NCBI RefSeq assembly: GCF_018403745.1
Contig: NZ_BOVP01000002.1
Span: 124,001 to 188,000, forward strand
DNA length: 64,000 nt
Reading direction: 5' to 3'
Source: Lactococcus formosensis
GTDB lineage: Bacteria > Bacillota > Bacilli > Lactobacillales > Streptococcaceae
The notes under the pieces are model-generated. The model made no database searches, was not told where the DNA came from, and saw only the letters and a program-made list of their open reading frames with translations. The position numbers were made by a program, and so were the translations under genes. Shown here piece after piece: positions 62,420 through 64,000 of this stretch (position 1 is the stretch's first letter; the number at the start of each line of letters is the position of its first letter).

Positions 62420-62860
62420 TTAAAGAACGAGTTCGGCATCAAGCTCAATAGGAACTGATGCTAAAGCCTTGGATACTGGACATGTTGCTTCGATCTCTTT
62501 TGCTAACTTTTGAAATTCATCATCAGAAATTCCAGCAATTTTCGATTGGTTCTTCAAGTGAATCTTTGTAATCGCAGGACCATCGGCTGTTACCGCAAAG
62601 GTAACATCTGCTTGGGTGTATATGTTATTGACTTTGTAACCTTTTTCGCTTAGAAGCAATGAGAATGCCATACTGAAACAAGCAGCATGTGCAGCACCCA
62701 AAAGTTCCTCAGGGGTTGTTATTGATGCCGAATGCTCTGCGCGCGCTTCAAAATTATAAGGTGTATCAGTAAATACTTGTGAAGAATCTAGACTGATGGT
62801 ACCTGAACCATTTTCTAAATCTCCTTGCCATTGTGCGGATGCTGTGGATACATTTGCCAT
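62420..62860 (-). CDS. OsmC/Ohr-family peroxiredoxin
   Basis: A 146-residue thiol peroxidase for organic hydroperoxides. The two catalytic Cys are in AHAACFSMAF (about residue 60) and EATCPVSKAL (about residue 125); the Arg/Glu partners of the family (YNFEARAEHS, EELLGAAH) are present. The long middle region and ending (VPIELDAELVL) fit OsmC rather than Ohr. ATG 62860 follows AAAGGAG. Its promoter overlaps an inverted repeat that may bind a redox regulator. Confidence 0.88.
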   Translation of the reverse strand: MANVSTASAQWQGDLENGSGTISLDSSQVFTDTPYNFEARAEHSASITTPEELLGAAHAACFSMAFSLLLSEKGYKVNNIYTQADVTFAVTADGPAITKIHLKNQSKIAGISDDEFQKLAKEIEATCPVSKALASVPIELDAELVL

Positions 62861-62896
62861 ATTTTTCTCCTTTTTGTGTTATAAATAGTTAGTTTG

Positions 62897-62936
62897 CCTA
62901 TATTCTCAGTATAGGATTTTATTATGGCCTTTTCAA
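62897..62936 (-). promoter_or_regulatory. OsmC-type gene promoter with operator-like repeat
   Basis: Minus-strand TTGAAA (62931-62936), 17-base spacer, TATACT (62908-62913). The inverted repeat CCTATA-(7)-TATAGG (62897-62915) covers the -10 region. Confidence 0.6.
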
Positions 62937-62956
62937 GAGATTGGGCTCAGACTTAT

Positions 62957-62985
62957 TTGACATTATTTGAAAATAAATGTAGAAT
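62957..62985 (+). promoter_or_regulatory. trpS promoter
   Basis: TTGACA (62957-62962), 17-base spacer, TAGAAT (62980-62985). Confidence 0.8.
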
Positions 62986-62991
62986 TTGTAC

Positions 62992-64000
<1,009 letters not shown>

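Overview
The window looks like ordinary chromosome of a low-GC lactic acid bacterium. The best fit is the genus Lactococcus, and by inference the L. garvieae side of it. The reasons are the arc cluster order arcA-arcB-arcD-arcC-(prolyl-tRNA editing protein)-arcT, a lactococcal/streptococcal-type rnpA-yidC-khpB-rpmH block, CodY, HPr/enzyme I, menaquinone side-chain genes, TTG/GTG starts and cre sites of the CcpA type. I see no insertion sequence, prophage, integrase, CRISPR array or clear base-composition island. The window cuts feoB at its left end and trpS at its right end.

Layout. 1-3.9 kb: end of feoB with a tiny Cys-rich partner gene, then menA and a polyprenyl diphosphate synthase for menaquinone, then a nitroreductase. 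4-10.9 kb: the arginine deiminase operon on the minus strand, behind one strong promoter flanked by two cre sites, with elaborate RNA hairpins between arcA/arcB and arcB/arcD. 11-15.9 kb: rlmN, yutD, a 5'-nucleotidase-like gene, dut, a rhomboid protease and 5-formyl-THF cyclo-ligase. 16-24.7 kb: cold-shock protein, MATE transporter, gatCAB, codY, a large membrane protein, and ireB-ruvX-yrzB. 24.9-30.3 kb: aldo/keto reductase, rpmH, khpB, yidC, rnpA, a tiny membrane peptide with an apparent antisense RNA, a hydrolase, tRNA-Leu and ybaB. 30.4-42.8 kb: ptsHI, DAHP synthase, secA, an acyltransferase, a HAD protein, dtd, relA, rsmE, prmA and a DUF3013 gene. 42.9-55.6 kb: GNAT, rarA, a metal P-type ATPase, rpmF-rpmG, an MFS transporter, a choloylglycine-hydrolase-like enzyme, a TetR/YhgE pair, a TipA-like MerR regulator, a Cys-cluster protein and an AraC regulator. 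55.8-64 kb: ABC-F ATPase, Cof-type HAD, plsX, mgtA, an OsmC-type peroxidase, and trpS behind a tryptophan T-box.

How the parts work together. The arc genes turn arginine into ornithine, ammonia, CO2 and ATP; their cre sites tie them to sugar supply through CcpA and HPr, and ptsH itself is in this window. CodY, RelA and the Trp T-box are three further nutrient sensors. rnpA, yidC, khpB, secA, gatCAB, rpmH, rpmF and rpmG are translation and secretion housekeeping genes.

Most notable beyond the genes. (1) Four genes share a geometry predicting leaderless mRNAs: an extended -10 (TGNTANAAT), exactly six bases, then ATG, with no Shine-Dalgarno. (2) A plus-strand intrinsic terminator and C-rich hairpin with no plus-strand gene lie opposite a 26-residue hydrophobic ORF, resembling a type I toxin-antitoxin pair or a small regulatory RNA. 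(3) A 24-bp perfect palindrome carries two overlapping extended -10 elements that fire in opposite directions. (4) Nested inverted repeats lie inside the arc operon. (5) A MerR-type promoter has a 19-bp spacer filled by a perfect operator. All are read by eye; none was tested by search or experiment.
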